The position numbers and the translations under genes are program-made. The notes beneath the pieces were generated by a model. That model had not been told where the DNA came from and did not search any database. It saw only the letters and a list, made by a program, of their open reading frames with translations. A stretch of DNA of 64,000 nt from Clostridia bacterium (GTDB taxonomy: Bacteria > Bacillota > Clostridia > Christensenellales > Borkfalkiaceae): NCBI GenBank assembly GCA_017502525.1, contig JAFVUV010000032.1, positions 62,001 to 126,000 on the forward strand. The letters run 5' to 3'. Position 1 is the first letter of the stretch. Each line of letters opens with the position of its first letter. Below, in pieces: positions 62,709 to 64,000 of the stretch.

Positions 62709-62735
62709 ATAATTTGAAAATTAACAAAGTTTTGC

Positions 62736-62764
62736 TTGCTATTGTTCGAGATTTAGAATATAAT
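62736..62764 (+). promoter_or_regulatory. Promoter of cargo block 3
   Basis: TTGCTA (62736-62741), a 17-bp spacer and TATAAT (62759-62764). Confidence 0.75.
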
Positions 62765-62789
62765 ATAAATGTATTGAAAAGGAGTTGCT

Positions 62790-63857
62790 ATGTTTGATTA
62801 CGTTTCAGCAAGAGATATTGCTAACAAGTGGAATATTTCTCAAAGAAGAGTTGCTATTTTTTGTATGGAAGGTCGTATAAAAAATGCCAAAAAATTGGGC
62901 AACATGTGGCTCATCCCCGACACTGCCGAAAAACCTATTGATAAGCGTACAATTAGATACGAAAAACAAAAGAAAGTTGAATTGAAACCTTTTATTAAAT
63001 GGGTTGGAGGGAAAGGTCAACTTATTGAACAACTTGAAAAGCATATACCTTCTGATGGCGAAAAAGTTTTAACAAAGTATGCTGAACCTTTTGTCGGTGG
63101 TGGTGCATTGCTTTTTAATATTCTTTCTAAATACAATTTTGAAGAAATATATGTCGGAGATATAAACAAAGAACTTGTCAATGCTTATAGCGTTGTAAAA
63201 AACAGCGTTAACGAACTTATAAAGAAGTTAACCGAAATGCAATTTGCTTTCGTTCCTATGAATGAAAACGGACGTAGGTATTATTACTACAATGCAAGAG
63301 ATAGATTTAACTCATTAATATTAAGTAAAGATACGGCAATAGAAAAAGCATCTTTATTTATTTTCTTAAACAAAACTTGTTTTAATGGTCTTTATAGAGT
63401 AAATAAAAAAGGTCAATTTAACGTTCCTATGGGTGCATATAAAAACCCGACTATATGTGATGAAAAGAATTTGAGAAACGTTTCTGAAGCATTGCAAAAA
63501 GTAAATATTGTTTGTGCAGATTACTCGCTATCAAAAGACTTTATTGATAAAGATACTTTTGTTTATCTTGATCCTCCTTACCGTCCTATTTCAGAAACGG
63601 CAGGTTTTACAGCATATAATGCTAATTGCTTTGACGACAACGAGCAAATACGTCTTGCAAAGTTTATAGATGAAATAAATTTGAGTGGAGCAAAAATTAT
63701 GCTTAGCAATTCAGATCCACTAAACGTAAACTCAGAAGATACTTTCTTTGAAGAATTGTATAAAGCATACACAATAAACAAGGTTGAAGCAACAAGAGCA
63801 ATTAACAGTAAAGGCGACAGCCGTGGCAAAATAAAAGAATTACTTATTTGTAACTAA
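62790..63857 (+). CDS. Dam-like adenine-N6 DNA methyltransferase with N-terminal HTH domain
   Basis: The 355-residue protein is a D12-class adenine methyltransferase. Motif I is FVGGGALLF (about residues 101-109), motif IV is DPPY in VYLDPPYRP (about 259-262), and WVGGKGQL near residue 70 is the usual start of this family. An extra domain of about 60 residues precedes it (SARDIANKWNISQRRVAIFCMEGRIKNAKKLGNMWLIP), resembling an excisionase/MerR-type HTH; it may target the enzyme or control its own promoter. The family often methylates GATC. The next gene, 10 bp downstream, looks like the cognate restriction enzyme. ATG 62790 has AAGGAG upstream. Confidence 0.9.
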   Translation: MFDYVSARDIANKWNISQRRVAIFCMEGRIKNAKKLGNMWLIPDTAEKPIDKRTIRYEKQKKVELKPFIKWVGGKGQLIEQLEKHIPSDGEKVLTKYAEPFVGGGALLFNILSKYNFEEIYVGDINKELVNAYSVVKNSVNELIKKLTEMQFAFVPMNENGRRYYYYNARDRFNSLILSKDTAIEKASLFIFLNKTCFNGLYRVNKKGQFNVPMGAYKNPTICDEKNLRNVSEALQKVNIVCADYSLSKDFIDKDTFVYLDPPYRPISETAGFTAYNANCFDDNEQIRLAKFIDEINLSGAKIMLSNSDPLNVNSEDTFFEELYKAYTINKVEATRAINSKGDSRGKIKELLICN

Positions 63858-63867
63858 GGAGAAAATT

Positions 63868-64000
63868 ATGATTAAAAGTGGAAAAGGTGGTGGAAACACT
63901 CGTACAGGTTTAATATTTGAAGGCAAAACAGACTTGTCAATTTTTTTGAGACATCAACCACACTATGAAGTTATAGGGTGCGATGTTTTCTATGATGATG
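63868..64000 (+). CDS. Probable type II restriction endonuclease, truncated by the window end
   Basis: An ATG at 63868 with AAGGAGA opens a frame beginning MIKSGKGGGNTRTGLIFEG and runs for 44 codons to the window edge. The GKGG-NT-TGL-FE pattern recalls the N-terminus of type II restriction enzymes found next to Dam-like methyltransferases, but I cannot confirm the family from this fragment. Its place 10 bp after a methyltransferase gene supports a restriction-modification pair. Confidence 0.55.
   Translation, partial: MIKSGKGGGNTRTGLIFEGKTDLSIFLRHQPHYEVIGCDVFYDD

Overview
The window looks like chromosomal DNA of a low-GC, Gram-positive-type anaerobe, most likely an uncultured clostridial (Bacillota) bacterium. 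The clues are strong AAGGAGG ribosome sites and Firmicutes-type proteins (AddAB, RqcP, TmcAL, CpsB/CpsD, QueH, a SpoIIQ-like LytM protein, a SpoVB-like flippase). There are many lipoproteins, acetate kinase/phosphotransacetylase fermentation, a tetrahydrofolate riboswitch, and TGA used as a stop. Placement below class level is inference.

Layout. 1-10.4 kb: dxr (cut by the window edge)-rseP, gdhA, a frameshifted DUF6809-like gene divergent from an XRE repressor, tmcAL, pta-ackA separated by a 121-nt imperfect hairpin, yceD-rpmF, and minus-strand rqcP-ispDF. Dxr and IspDF are two steps of the MEP isoprenoid pathway. 10.4-23.1 kb: rpoB-rpoC, rpsL-rpsG-fusA and tuf, with structured leaders before rpoB and between rpsL and rpsG. 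No rplJL lies upstream of rpoB. 23.1-30.8 kb: an esterase, HU, an unknown protein, a SpoIIQ-like LytM protein, and an M1 peptidase whose start codon abuts a terminator, followed by lipoproteins. 30.9-37.4 kb: addB-addA, with addB probably leaderless. 37.5-45.2 kb: envelope and hypothetical proteins, a CpsD/CpsB kinase-phosphatase pair, peptidase E, queH, nagA and a DUF4363/DUF421 pair. 45.3-58.2 kb: THF riboswitch-folT, cardiolipin synthase, SpoVB-like flippase, an SPFH/ribbon-helix-helix operon with tandem palindromic boxes, cyclophilin, a membrane-anchored XRE protein, archaeal-type AspRS, DegV, a YegP-repeat protein and VanW.

58.3-64.0 kb is an accessory island directly 3' of tRNA-Ser(GCT). 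Three hairpin-rich joint modules (about 58415-58580, 61666-61867, 62431-62629) each start with the tRNA terminator hairpin and end with a copy of the tRNA 3' end. They separate three cargo blocks: (i) an HNH nuclease, a small SAM methyltransferase and a HEPN-like protein; (ii) a divergent pair of small HTH regulators with three TACCA-NN-TGGTA operators; (iii) a helix-turn-helix/adenine-methyltransferase fusion followed by the start of a probable restriction enzyme. The island is visibly more A+T-rich than the core genes. No integrase is visible in the window. This repeat-delimited, tRNA-anchored defence array is the most unusual part of the window.
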